A program made the position numbers and the translations under genes. The notes below the pieces were generated by a model. That model was not told where the DNA came from, made no database searches, and saw only the letters and a program-made list of their open reading frames with translations. From NCBI GenBank assembly GCA_963924555.1, contig OZ004583.1, positions 2,637,501 to 2,701,500 of the forward strand: a stretch of 64,000 nt of DNA, written 5' to 3'. Position 1 is the stretch's first letter; each line of letters begins with the position of its first letter. Positions 34,301-45,000 of the stretch are shown here, one piece after another. The DNA is from Crambe crambe. Lineage: Eukaryota; Porifera; Demospongiae; Poecilosclerida; Crambeidae.

Positions 34301-36623
34301 CCACCTCCTGCAAAAAGAAATACAGCACTAATGACCTCAAAAGAAATCTTAAAAAATAAAAGAAACAAAAAAGAATAAAATATTTATTGAAGGTGATGTA
34401 GGGATGACTAGATAACTGGTCAAAAAGAGTTGGAACAAAAGATTATGCAAGGATAAAGTCGAATCCGGGTCTACACATTTGACTTCATCCTTGCATAATC
34501 TCATCCATTCTCTTGTTCAACAGTCATCCCTGAATAAATTAGATTCATTCCCATAGAGTCATGCACAATATCTCTAAAATGAATAATGCACATCACTATA
34601 GTGCCATGTGCACACAGCTAGAGCTCATCTATGTTCATTGAGCTTTAGACGTTTAGTAGGTGGCTATATAGATTAGCTTGACAAAATTCTACAATTAAGA
34701 TGATTGAAAATACTGTTCTCTTATACACATGCATTCAGGGCCCAATAAAAGAATGTTGTGCCATGCACACAGGGCTCATCTCTACATACTCACCTTCACT
34801 GAGCTTTAGACGTTTAGCAGCTGGTTCTTCATCATCATCAGCTTGACAGAATTCTGAATCAAGAAAATACCATAACACAATTAAATACTAGAGATGCTCG
34901 TATAGCATTAGTTGGGCGAGCAAGCAGCCAGTGGTCATTTCAATGTGCTCCTCCCTCACTTATGATTATATAGCCCCAACAGTGACTTTCGATAGCTAGC
35001 TATTCAGGTTGGTGCATTCCCAGTTAGCATTAGAGTGTCTTCTCTGAACCCAGGCTACCACTCCTGTTCAGACTCAGTAGCTAGTCTCTCAAATAATGAG
35101 CCCTCATATGCTCTAATCTGGCAGCTCTGACTCTGCTCTCCTTCTGGCTCTCATTTGCTCTGCTCTTGCAGCATTATCTTCTGCTGACTCTGTAGATTCC
35201 CTCTATCTGTCACATTTCTTGGCTAGTCTTGTTTTTCTCTGTTCCTTTGACTCTGTTCTCCTTCTCTTTCATTTCTTTCATGAGGTCTCGCTCTTCTTTG
35301 TTGGTCAGTTTCTAGAGGGTGTTCTGGGGCCCTCCTTCGCTTGTTTTCTGGTTCTCTGGGTTCCATAATACTCGCTACAATAGTGTTTCAACTTCAAGCT
35401 TAAAGAAAATGATTGCTTATTATGACGTTGCTTAGTAGTTATTTCATGCGCATGCGTAAGCGCATGCGCATTTTGAGTGACGTACGTGTAACATATAAAT
35501 ATCGCAATTTTCCATTCTGACCAATTAGTGTGGGGCTTCGCTCGCTCACCAATTAGCTATAGTAGCTACAGTACAAGAAAAAGGGACAGTTGTAGGAAGG
35601 TATAAAAGTGCGTGTCCTTAAGGCTGATATTTTTAGCGGGTACTAATTTTAGCGGTTTCAAAACCAAAGGATTTGGTGGGAATTATGCAAGGATGAAGTC
35701 AAATGTAGCACTGGGTACATTTGGATTCACCTAGTGACAGCACCTTCATCCTAGCTCATCCATTCAGCCCTATTCCAACTCTTTTTTGAAGTCATCACCT
35801 TCACTATGCTTTTCCTTGTTTCATTTCTTTTTGCAGGAGGTTATCCATAGCTTTCTTTACAGCTAGCTGCCACTATTTTATCTAGCTCATTAAGTTCATG
35901 AGGGAAAAAACATTTCCGTGAAATGAAAAAAGTATAGGGATGACCACTGCTCAAAAAAGGAAACAAGTGTAAGGATGAAGGATGGAATGGGATCAATCTT
36001 AGTTCTGAGAGAGGCAAGCTCAACCGATCACGATACAACTTAAATTCTCTAATTGCAATGCTGGATCCACAAATCAAGTCTGGTAAGCAACTTGGTAAGA
36101 CTACCTATATAGCTGCATGAGCTGCTGCCAGCTTTCTAAAATCTCATTGGCAGCTAATGAGTTTATTTGATGGCGCAAGCTGGAGAAACACATAGCTATG
36201 GCTATTTTGTTGTGCACTATAATTGTGACCATGAATCATACATGAGAATTACTCTTTATAATAGATCATACTTTCTCTGATAGCAGAAGCAACCCCTCCC
36301 TGCCCTATATCCTCCAGGGCCTTGGTTAGAGACTTCCAAGAAGGAGTACCACTAGTATTGGTCACATTGTCTGCCTTATTGAGCCATGCATGAACCATAT
36401 CTCCAAGCAGAGGTTTCATCTTCTTGAGGTTTGGGTAAAATAATCCAAGAGCTGTACCCAGTTTTATTAGCTGGTTTTCATCCAAGGTATTCAGACTAGT
36501 ATCCACTTTATGGTGGTCTGCCATACTCAAACAACTTGGATCTTCTCTGCTGGTGTCAGGTCCTGGTGATAAACGAATGTTAGAGGTGGATGGTGTGTGT
36601 GTGTGTGTGTGTGTGTGTTGGGG

Positions 36624-36664
<41 letters not shown>

Positions 36665-36732
36665 CAGTTTGATAAGGTCAGGTCAGAGTCGCCTCAATAA
36701 TTTATATTACCTCCTTGGGTGGATCCAGACAT
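28366..36732 (-). CDS. ANK-ROCO-Death protein gene 2 (Death-ANK-ROC-COR-Death)
   Basis: Exons are 36732-36711, 36541-36272, 34853-34794 and 33230-28366, all phase-1 introns with GT/AG. The total is 5217 nt, giving 1738 aa. The domain order is as in gene 1: start MSGSTQG, Death domain (LGTALGLFYPNL, TPSWKSLTKALEDIG), one linker exon ending AAKRLKLSE, about 22 ankyrin repeats, ROC with P-loop GNSSVGKT, DFAGQ and SHAD, COR, and a Death-like C-terminus. Small in-frame differences from gene 1 include an extra GK in the GKGKGETP repeat, a rearranged LRKLKEDD stretch, LRDKNPDALK, and ETITDD near the end. All known GTPase motifs survive, so both copies look functional. The second linker exon of gene 1 is decayed here. 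The gene faces receptor gene 1 head to head. Confidence 0.8.
33331..33351. repeat. small hairpin
   Basis: tttcacagatt pairs with aatctgtgaaa in an intron of ROCO gene 2. Confidence 0.55.
34400..34531. repeat. fold-back element with AGGGATGAC ends
   Basis: Starts agggatgact and ends agtcatccct. The inner arms gattatgcaaggataaagtc and gacttcatccttgcataatc pair closely. A related, more decayed copy lies at about 35690-35800 (attatgcaaggatgaagtcaa). agggatgacca also occurs at 33353, 33601 and 35938. Confidence 0.65.
34633..34688 (-). pseudogene. decayed linker exon of ROCO gene 2
   Basis: The equivalent of the 8092-8039 exon. The acceptor (tag|AATTTTGTCAAGCT) is intact. However, internal deletions shift the frame and the donor gtgag has become catag, so it can no longer be spliced in. 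Confidence 0.65.
34895..35570 (-). mobile_element. second copy of the STPR-coding element remnant
   Basis: Shares with 26670-27480 the left end (gagatgctcgtatagcatta), the STPR-like coding debris on the minus strand, and the atgcgcatgcgtaagcgcat palindrome. It has more deletions. It lies within an intron of ROCO gene 2, between the Death and linker exons. Confidence 0.65.
36272..36541 (-). CDS. N-terminal Death-domain exon of ROCO gene 2
   Basis: A 270-nt exon, entered at agagaag|AT and left at A|gtatga, with the same borders and phase as the block 1 exon and one codon shorter. The conserved core is LGTALGLFYPNLKKMKP, MVHAWLNKADNV and GTPSWKSLTKALEDIGQ. Conservation of both splice sites and frame in two diverged copies supports the exon as real. 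Confidence 0.78.
36594..36660. repeat. (GT)n followed by a run of about 41 G
   Basis: gtgtgtgt at 36594-36618, then G from 36619 to 36660 with a single A. It lies in the first intron of ROCO gene 2, about 245 bp before receptor gene 1. It is a candidate G-quadruplex and a difficult assembly point. Confidence 0.8.
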
Positions 36733-36903
36733 CTTGTACTCGTACAAGGATCTCACTGGGCGCCGGACACCTAGAACAATCTCTTTTAGCTTCACACGAA
36801 AAAATGAAAGAAGATAATCATCAATAACCACACCCACTGAGGTGCGGTTTGATAAAAGTTCATAGTTCATAGTTTAGTCAATAGCTAGCTACTAGTTCCT
36901 TTA
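36733..36903. promoter_or_regulatory. candidate bidirectional promoter between ROCO gene 2 and receptor gene 1
   Basis: Only 171 bp separate the two start codons. The flanking pieces gaggtgcggtttgat (here) and aaggtgcggtagggtttgat (block 1, about 10178) are conserved. No TATA box is obvious. Shared promoter use is inferred from spacing only. Confidence 0.45.
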
Positions 36904-39900
36904 ATGTTCGAGCGGCTGCCTAAGAATATGCTCGCAACTAGTGTAGTGCTTGTCCTGCTAGTAGCTCTCATGAATGCAGTAGCGACTAGTGGGAGTGCAA
37001 TTAATCTGCAATTCAGTTATGTGTTGACTTCCACAGTGGATCCACTGTATGGAGTGAGGCTGGAGAGTACAGTGCCTGCAGTGGACCTGGCCCTGGACTA
37101 CATCAACAATAACTCCTCCCTGCTGCCAGGCTATAACCTCACTTATTCTGCAGTTAAGCATAGCCAGGTATTAAAATATCTTGCCTAGCTGAGTCACTAT
37201 ATACATGCTAGTTTAATAGTCTCTAGCTATGCAAGAGCAATGATTTGTTATATTAAAGTGCATGTAGTTGTAATGATAAATTTTCCTTGTGACTATGTAG
37301 CTTGTAAGCTATGATGTTTTGTGACAAACTATTCTAGGAAAGATATCCACTGTGTCCCTATAGGAACAAGATGACATTCCATATACTATTAAATAACCAA
37401 CCACTGATTGCAGCTTTTTATTCAATTGTGCATGTATTTTTCAGTGCGAAGATTTTGGATTTAATCATCAATGCCAACCTCTCAGGAAGGTTGATAGATT
37501 TTATCAATGCAGCAGTTCTAGCTAGCTACTGGCCTAGCCTCGTGGTACTAGGCCCAAAAAAATGGGCCTGGGTATGAGACTATTGGTCATACTTTGCAAA
37601 TATGACTAATACTATAGGGGGACTGGGGAAATTGTGGATTGCTTAGCTACCTTTTTGTTTTTAAAGTTGTTTGCCAAATAAAAATCATTTGCACTGTCCA
37701 AGTAGCGACACCCACTAGTAATGGTGTAAGTTAATTACGTCTTAGAAGTCTGGAATGATGATTCAATTAAACCTTGTTTATCATAGGGCTTGTCCAAAAT
37801 ACAATTAATAAAGAATCATCTTTTCCTTTGTTCATGTGATGACAAGTTAGTTATGTATGCATGCAGGGTAACGGCTACTTTTTTATCGGAAGAGTGGAAT
37901 GAATCTTCTGTATACATAAGTTATTATGTCCCTGTACTTACGTAGATTTGTTAAATTTGATATCCTAGGTCATAATAATAGCTTATATAGATGCTTTATT
38001 GTTATTATTGTGCCATTCTTGTGCACATGAAAACATGCTGCAGTGTGGCCGAAGACAAGCACTGGATGTGTTTTTCCGTGAAATCCTACGAGAGACTAAC
38101 CTTGGGATAGTTGGCTGCGCATGTTCTCCGGCTACTCTGGCTATTGCTGATGCTGTCGATTACTGGAATATTCCACAAGTATGTTATGATAGAAAGGTGG
38201 TAGTGAAGCAGGGTTTAAGCTATACCCCCCTCCCCCCCAAGAAAAAATGCTCAATATTCCATCCCTCCTTCCTCTCTCTGCTTTAAAAGAATAATTACAA
38301 GCAACTTTTGATAAAGTTATGAAGACGTTTTTCAGGTCCACTCAAAAGGTTATGTTCCCAAAAACCACTGCAGCTTCTCTGGATGAAATAAACATCTAAT
38401 GTAGTACAATGGTTAGCTATTTTGGTGTGCAAGTCTCTTTTTTTTTCCATAATCTTTTTGGTCCCTTTAGGCAATGATGGATGCATACTTATTAGCATTT
38501 GTATAATTATTATAACAATAATTATCTAATTCAAGTTCGCTTTCATGAGTTCCTCTGATGTTTTGTGGTGCTGGTAACCTTTTATAATAGTGCGGCTTCT
38601 AATTGTTATAGTTTCAATGGCACATCCTAAAAGACTGATAGATAGAGGCCCATGTCATCAGGGATTTCTTGGGTTTGCTATTAAAGATCACATTGGGGGT
38701 AATAAAAATAACATTGGGAACGGGAAAAAAACAACATAATTTCAGGCCTGGGCTTATTTTGAGAAATATCTTAGTTCAGAGTCTGTCTCATTGGAATGAT
38801 TATAAAAGCCTCTATAATAATAATAATCAGGACATTATAATTATCTGTGTCCCATAATAATCAGGACATTATATCTGTGTCCCATTGATATTTGAATTAC
38901 TATGATGTGTACTATGTATGACCCCTGCATATGGATTGCTCCTTAATCATTGTGTAAATCTGTCTGACTATGTGTTTATCATAGTATCACTTTACTCTAG
39001 CCCAATTAAACTTTAAATTAACTATCATAACTGGCTTAAATAACACGATCTATTGAAAATTAATGGTTCAATGACAGTTACATTATTAAAATGATATTAT
39101 CAGAAATATTTAGTCACATAATAATAATGCACTGTATTCCTTTTTCAGATAGCCTGCAATCCTCTTTCTCGACTAAGCTCCTTGTTGGAGAATTCTGCTG
39201 AGGACAGTGACCACCTATTCCAACTTCACTCTCAACTGAGTGACTACACTTCAGCCATAATTGCCTTTGTGAGGCATTTTAATTGGACGCGCATGACCAT
39301 TTTGTCCCAGGAAGGTGAAATTTATGACGAGGTAAGAATGCATGACTGCCATATGGCTAGACCTACCTTAATACTTGTACTGTAGTGGCACTAATTTTGC
39401 ATAACTTCGTAAAAATTACAAGAATAATGTAATATTCAATAGAATTAGTTCTCATAAAAAATTAGCTTTACCATGAAATTCTCTGCTATAATAATAGTAG
39501 AAAAAGAAAGGGAGGACTTAGTAGTAGTAATTGTTATGATTCATAAGTGGATGGTTTTGACCACACACTAGTTGGCCACTTAAACTGGTTGAAACGTTGG
39601 TGGTTTGTTTCATAAGCTAATTTTCATGAAAACTAATTGTATTGAAAATAAGCATATCTATAAGTTCATGTGGCCACAATGACTATTCCATGGATAATAA
39701 GTGGATACCAATAAGCAGTAAAGTAGTATATATAGTTAATACAGAACTGAAATTCTAATTTTAACGATGTGGTAAACATGTTTATCAGGAGGTGGTGGAA
39801 GTGTGTGTGAACTTTGTACTTTACCTTCCAGACATGCTCATTATCATAACATTCCCTACAGCACTCACTTCATTGAAAATCTCAAAAGTTTACTCAGTCT

Positions 39901-41931
39901 GCATGACTTTGTTTTTGTTGTTTGTTTGTTTGACCTCCATGTAGTACCCACTGGAATTTAGAGGATGCTGTGTCTACTTACTAGACACTCTCTCTATAGC
40001 TAGTACTAGATTTACCTATTTTTGTCTGACATGACTTTGTTGTTTTTTAGTTTAACCCAAAATCTAATGAACATAATTATAGATCTGTGAGACTCACATG
40101 AAGCAAGTGCATGGCTACATGGCCGGGGTGGGATTATAGTGGTGGACATGGAGGCTAATATGCCCCTCTCCTCCTTCCCCTTTCCTGACTCCTCCCCCAC
40201 TCTCTTCCCCTTCCACTTTTCTCCCTCCCTCATCCCCTCCCACTTTTCCCCTTCCCTCACCCCCTCCCACTTTTCCCCTTCCCTCACCCCCTCCCACTTT
40301 TCCCCTTCCCTCACCCCCTCCCACTTTCCCCTTCCCTCACCCCTTTCTGCTTTTCCCCTTCCCTCACCCCCTCCCACTTTTTCCCTTCCCTCATCCCCTC
40401 CCACTTTCCCCCTTCTCTCACCCCCTCCCACTTTTCCCCTTCCCTCATCCCCTCCCACTTTTCCCCTTCCCCTCACCCCCCTCTCCCTTCCTCTTTCCCC
40501 TCGACTCCATTCCCCCTTGACCTTTAATGTCATACATACTAGTTGGACTAGTTTTAAATTTAGTAATACAGTGGAACCTCTAAATGCAGACACCTTTGGG
40601 ACCAGCAAAAAGTGTCCTGATTAGAGAGGTGTCCCTATTTCAGGGGTTAAATTCATACACATTTATATTGTGTTGGGACAAGAAAAAGTGTCGTGATTAG
40701 AGAGGTGTCCCTATTTCAGGGGTTAATTATAATTATTGTGTTGGGACAGAAAAAGTATCCTGATTAGAGAGGTGTCTCTATTTCAGGGGTTAAATTACAC
40801 ACATTTATATTGTGTTGGGACAAGAAAAAGTGTCCTGATTAGAGAGGTTTTTGCATTTCAGGGAGTCCACATTTAGGGGTTCCACTGTATCAGGATGGCC
40901 CAATATTCCTTAATTAAGTCAGAAGATGATAATTTGGAGTATGAAAGTTCCAAGAGGATTATAATTACAAATTAAATGTTATGTGAAATTGAAGAATGCT
41001 GGAATGTACATTTTAATTTTCCAACTTTGATACATAGGTGAGGATTACTTTGAGTGAAGCTTTGCAGCAAGAGAATATCAGCATTATTGAACCAAAAGTG
41101 GTCCAGGACTTTCAGTTTGCAAGTATTACAAATGATTTATATGTAAGTTTTCTAGGAATTGAAAGAAACTGAACCAGTTGCAGCATAAACAAGATACAAT
41201 ACAGTATTGATTTTATTCATATTATTGTTTATATTATGGAATAGCCACCTGATGTCCGCATCTTCTTTCTCAATATGAATGGATCCCATGCCCAGACTAT
41301 CTTATGTAAAGTAAGTTCAGCAATAATTGTCAGTGGCACAATGTGATCAAGCTATAGCTAGATCTGCAAATCTGGAATTTTTCTTTTATAATGGTTTACT
41401 TTACGAATCATGTAATATATATTGAGCTAAGTATTTTGTATTATGTTAACTCCTTAAAACACGAAATCTTCTAACAGACACCCCATTCCCCCACTCCACC
41501 CCACCCCCTGGGATGGCTAATAAGTGACCACTAGGACAGGTTCCTCCGTATGAGGTGCTATGCTATCTGGCTTTAAGTATATTGAGATCCTTTTTATAAA
41601 AGGTGCTATGCTATCTGGCTTTATGATTGAAATAGTGTACTGAGAGTGTGCATTGAGGTTGTATTGAGAGATTGTATTGAAATTGCATTGAGGTTGTATT
41701 GAGGTTGTATTGTACCATAAGTATACAACATGTGACTAATATGGTACCGCTCAATGCGGGCACTAGATAAGACCAGAAAAGGTGTCCTGATTAATTTAAT
41801 GAGTACTAGTAATGACAGTGGTTAGTACTAGTAATGAGGTTACTAGCAATAGTGTCATGTGTAGTGATGTTGTACTAGAGCACATACTAGTGGTACCACT
41901 CTAATTAATTGTCGCCAGTGAATACATCCTC

Positions 41932-42019
<88 letters not shown>

Positions 42020-45000
42020 CTAAAATACCACCATCACCACCACCACCATTAAAAAAAAAGTCTCCCACATGTTCCTGGACCATACATAGGTGATCACAGT
42101 TAGCTGGATAGTGAAACCAGTCTAATCAGACTACCCAGGCTGTCCCTATAATGAGACCACCTCCGTGCTTATTCTTCACTGTGCATATGTACATAATCAT
42201 CCACGATTTCAGGCCCATGCAGAGAATATGTTGTTTCCGAGGTATGTTTGGCTGACATACAGTGATGAAACTGGCACTCTCGTTAGGAACCAGTCTGATT
42301 GTGGTGAGCGTGTACTTGCTGGAGCCCTGACGGGACTGTTCACCCTGAGAGGTGTGGCAGAAGTGGACTTGGGACAGCCTCAAGATGTGAGTGCAGAGGA
42401 AATTTTCACTCCATAAATAGTCAAGGTGGTAGGTAGTTCATCCAGCCTACATAATTATGATTATTGTATGCAGTCAGTTTTTTTCCACAATAAAAAATTA
42501 ATGTGTAAATTAGAATTAGATGAGTTAGTTAGGGTATCCAATTGTTTAATTAAAGTAATAAAACATTCCAGGAAGTCCTGTGTTCCTGTATTATTATGTA
42601 TGATGAACAAGGAAGGAACTATTGTGCTCCTTTCAGTTTGTGAACTTGTAAATGGTGAAGGGCTTCACGGTATAGGGCATCATGTTTAGAATTAGACTAC
42701 ATATAGTTGATTCGAATTTAGTGATCTGATTGGTCAGTCTCAGGGTTCTTATTTCACTTAGTGCCTGTCGTCCATGGCAGAGGGCACTACGTAAGTAGTT
42801 CACTTAGTGCCCCGCCTCTAAGGCCATGGCAATGGCAGCTGTTTCTATGGAATGTTTACTGTGAATGCAGATGGCAACGACATTTTTTTCTGCTAGAATA
42901 AGTATAATACTGCTTTCTCACACTTTTAGAGCTAGACTATAGTAAGATAGATGGCTATAGTTAGACACCTCAACCGACAGGATCTATGGTATTTAGAAAC
43001 CCTCTGGCCCTTAGTAGCGCCCCATCGGGTTTCTAAAATACTGTAGATCCCTCGGTCTCAGACTAGAGCTGCAAGCCTCTAGCAGCATTGAAGAGACCAT
43101 TAACCATTAAGGTTTCTCAATTGCAATGTCATGAGCCCAGAGGGGTTAATTTGTCGCAGTTTACTTGTAATCAGCCTTTACACAATTATTGTTGAATAAT
43201 TATGACAACAAAAAATGATAATTCAGGGAAAAACTCTAGTTTATTTATGGTGATGGTACAGGTGGCTGGAATGCTGACTTCTGTGTACTCTTCATCATCC
43301 CATCCCTTCACGCCACTGGCAAAATTTGTGTATGATTCTGTGATGACTCTTGCCATTGCCCTGAACAAAACTGCCGAGATGCACAGAAGTAACCAATCAC
43401 TGGAGCAGACAGACTGTCAAAACAAGAGTGGAATCTTCACTTCTCTTGAAAATTTCTCCTTTGATAATGATTTGATGGGATGTATTCTGCTCTATAATCT
43501 CAGAAATACAGAGTTTGATGGACTTACAGTGAGTGACCTTTGTTATTTGTTATATAAGAGAGGCAGAAACCCCACGCTAAAAGTTGTGGGGGGGTTGATG
43601 GCGTTACCTATAATTGCATAATTGGGGGGCGTATCTTTGCCACTACATAAGGCCACTACTAATAGAATGATTGTTTCCTGTCCACCGCCTGCGTATTGAA
43701 AATGTCACCGCATCAAAAAAATATTATTTACTGCCATTGCTCATGCGCACAGTAGAACGCGCATGTTTAGCTTCACATACAGCTCTTTTTAGGAAAGCCC
43801 GTGGTGAATGATGAAGATAGGACTTTTGAGACAAAATAATAACGAAGCAATAATAGAATAATTATAATAACCTCCCGCCTGCAGCACTTGTGGATGTCTT
43901 CTTGGACAGGAAACAAGGATTCTATAATAGTGGCCTAACTTGGAAATTATGCATGATACCATAATTCCCAACAACAATTTTATTCAGGATTAGTTTTAAT
44001 ACTGATCAATCATAATTTTAATTTTTGGGGCTATCAACAAGAATACCAGAAAAACAAGAAACAAAAAAACAAACAAAAAAAGAAATCCACTTGTTGCTCT
44101 TTCACAGGACCATGTTAGATTTGATTTCAATGGTGAGCGACTGAACCGTTCCTTGGGATTCTATCAGCACAGAAGGAGGAGAGGTATGCACTGCATGGAA
44201 GAGTGTTAGGTTAGCACTGCACATCACATTGCTTCATGGAAGAGTTATACGTAGGTATGCCACATCAAAGTTAATCTTGACTGAAGATCTCGAGAAATTC
44301 TGCAATCTATAGGGAGGAGGGGAAACAGATATCTTTGATAAGAGGGAGTGCTTGCTTATTCTGTATGCATAATCATTGTAGGGATGTCCCTGGCTCAATC
44401 TGTCTTGATTGCTGACTTCAATGCAGAAACTGATGAACTGTCCCTTGTGCCAGGAGAGAATAATGCTAGGATTTTTGGTGGTGAGGACAACACAATATTT
44501 AGCTTATACTATACGTATATGTCCACAGCTTACTATTTACTCATTTCATGGTTTCTAACAACAATTAATGTTTGTTTAATTTTTTTCTTGCAGGCAGAAT
44601 CCCTCCAGATGGAAAACCTCTCAAATGTATCAATGCACTTCCCTTGCCACTGGCAATCACCTACTACATCCTTGCTGGACTTGGGATCCTCTTCACTCTA
44701 GTTTGCTTCCTCTTCAATGTCATCTACAGGAAAAGGAAGTGAGTAATTGTCTACGTCTATCCTTTACCTACTTTGACGACCACTTACCAAATTATGGCTA
44801 TTCGTGTAGTGACGATACTTTACCATCTAATGATAACTATCCTGCAGGATTGTGAAGCTTACCAGTCCAAACTTGAATTACTTCATCATAGTAGGAGCAC
44901 TCTTTCTCTATGGATCTATCTACATCCGTGTCTACCTCACTCCATCTGAACTTTACAATAACATCAGGTGTAATGTGAGTTTCACTTATTAAACATTGTT

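Larger units (their letters stand above)
27960..37720. repeat. segmental duplication, block 2
   Basis: Direct-orientation paralogue of 2290-10790, holding ROCO gene 2 and the first exon and intron of receptor gene 1. It is longer than block 1 because of an STPR-type element (34895-35570), fold-backs, and a poly-G tract inside ROCO introns, while block 1 carries a pogo-like MITE that block 2 lacks. Confidence 0.8.
39332..41037. other. long intron 3 of receptor gene 1
   Basis: It contains a CT-rich minisatellite (about 40180-40500) and a pogo-like MITE (40569-40887). No exon was recognised in it. Confidence 0.6.

Noticed and set aside
36597..36827. poly-Gly frame
   Set aside because: Translation of the (GT)n/G run in an intron.
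40180..40500. regular repeats that might look like a CRISPR array
   Set aside because: Units are contiguous with no unique spacers, and the DNA is eukaryotic; it is a minisatellite.
40012..40608. 198-codon Gly/Glu/Lys/Arg-rich frame (minus) and 161-codon Ser/Pro frame (plus)
   Set aside because: Both are read-through of a 26-bp pyrimidine-rich minisatellite inside a receptor intron.
41901..42083. Ser/Leu repeat frame
   Set aside because: Produced by a (GA)n microsatellite.
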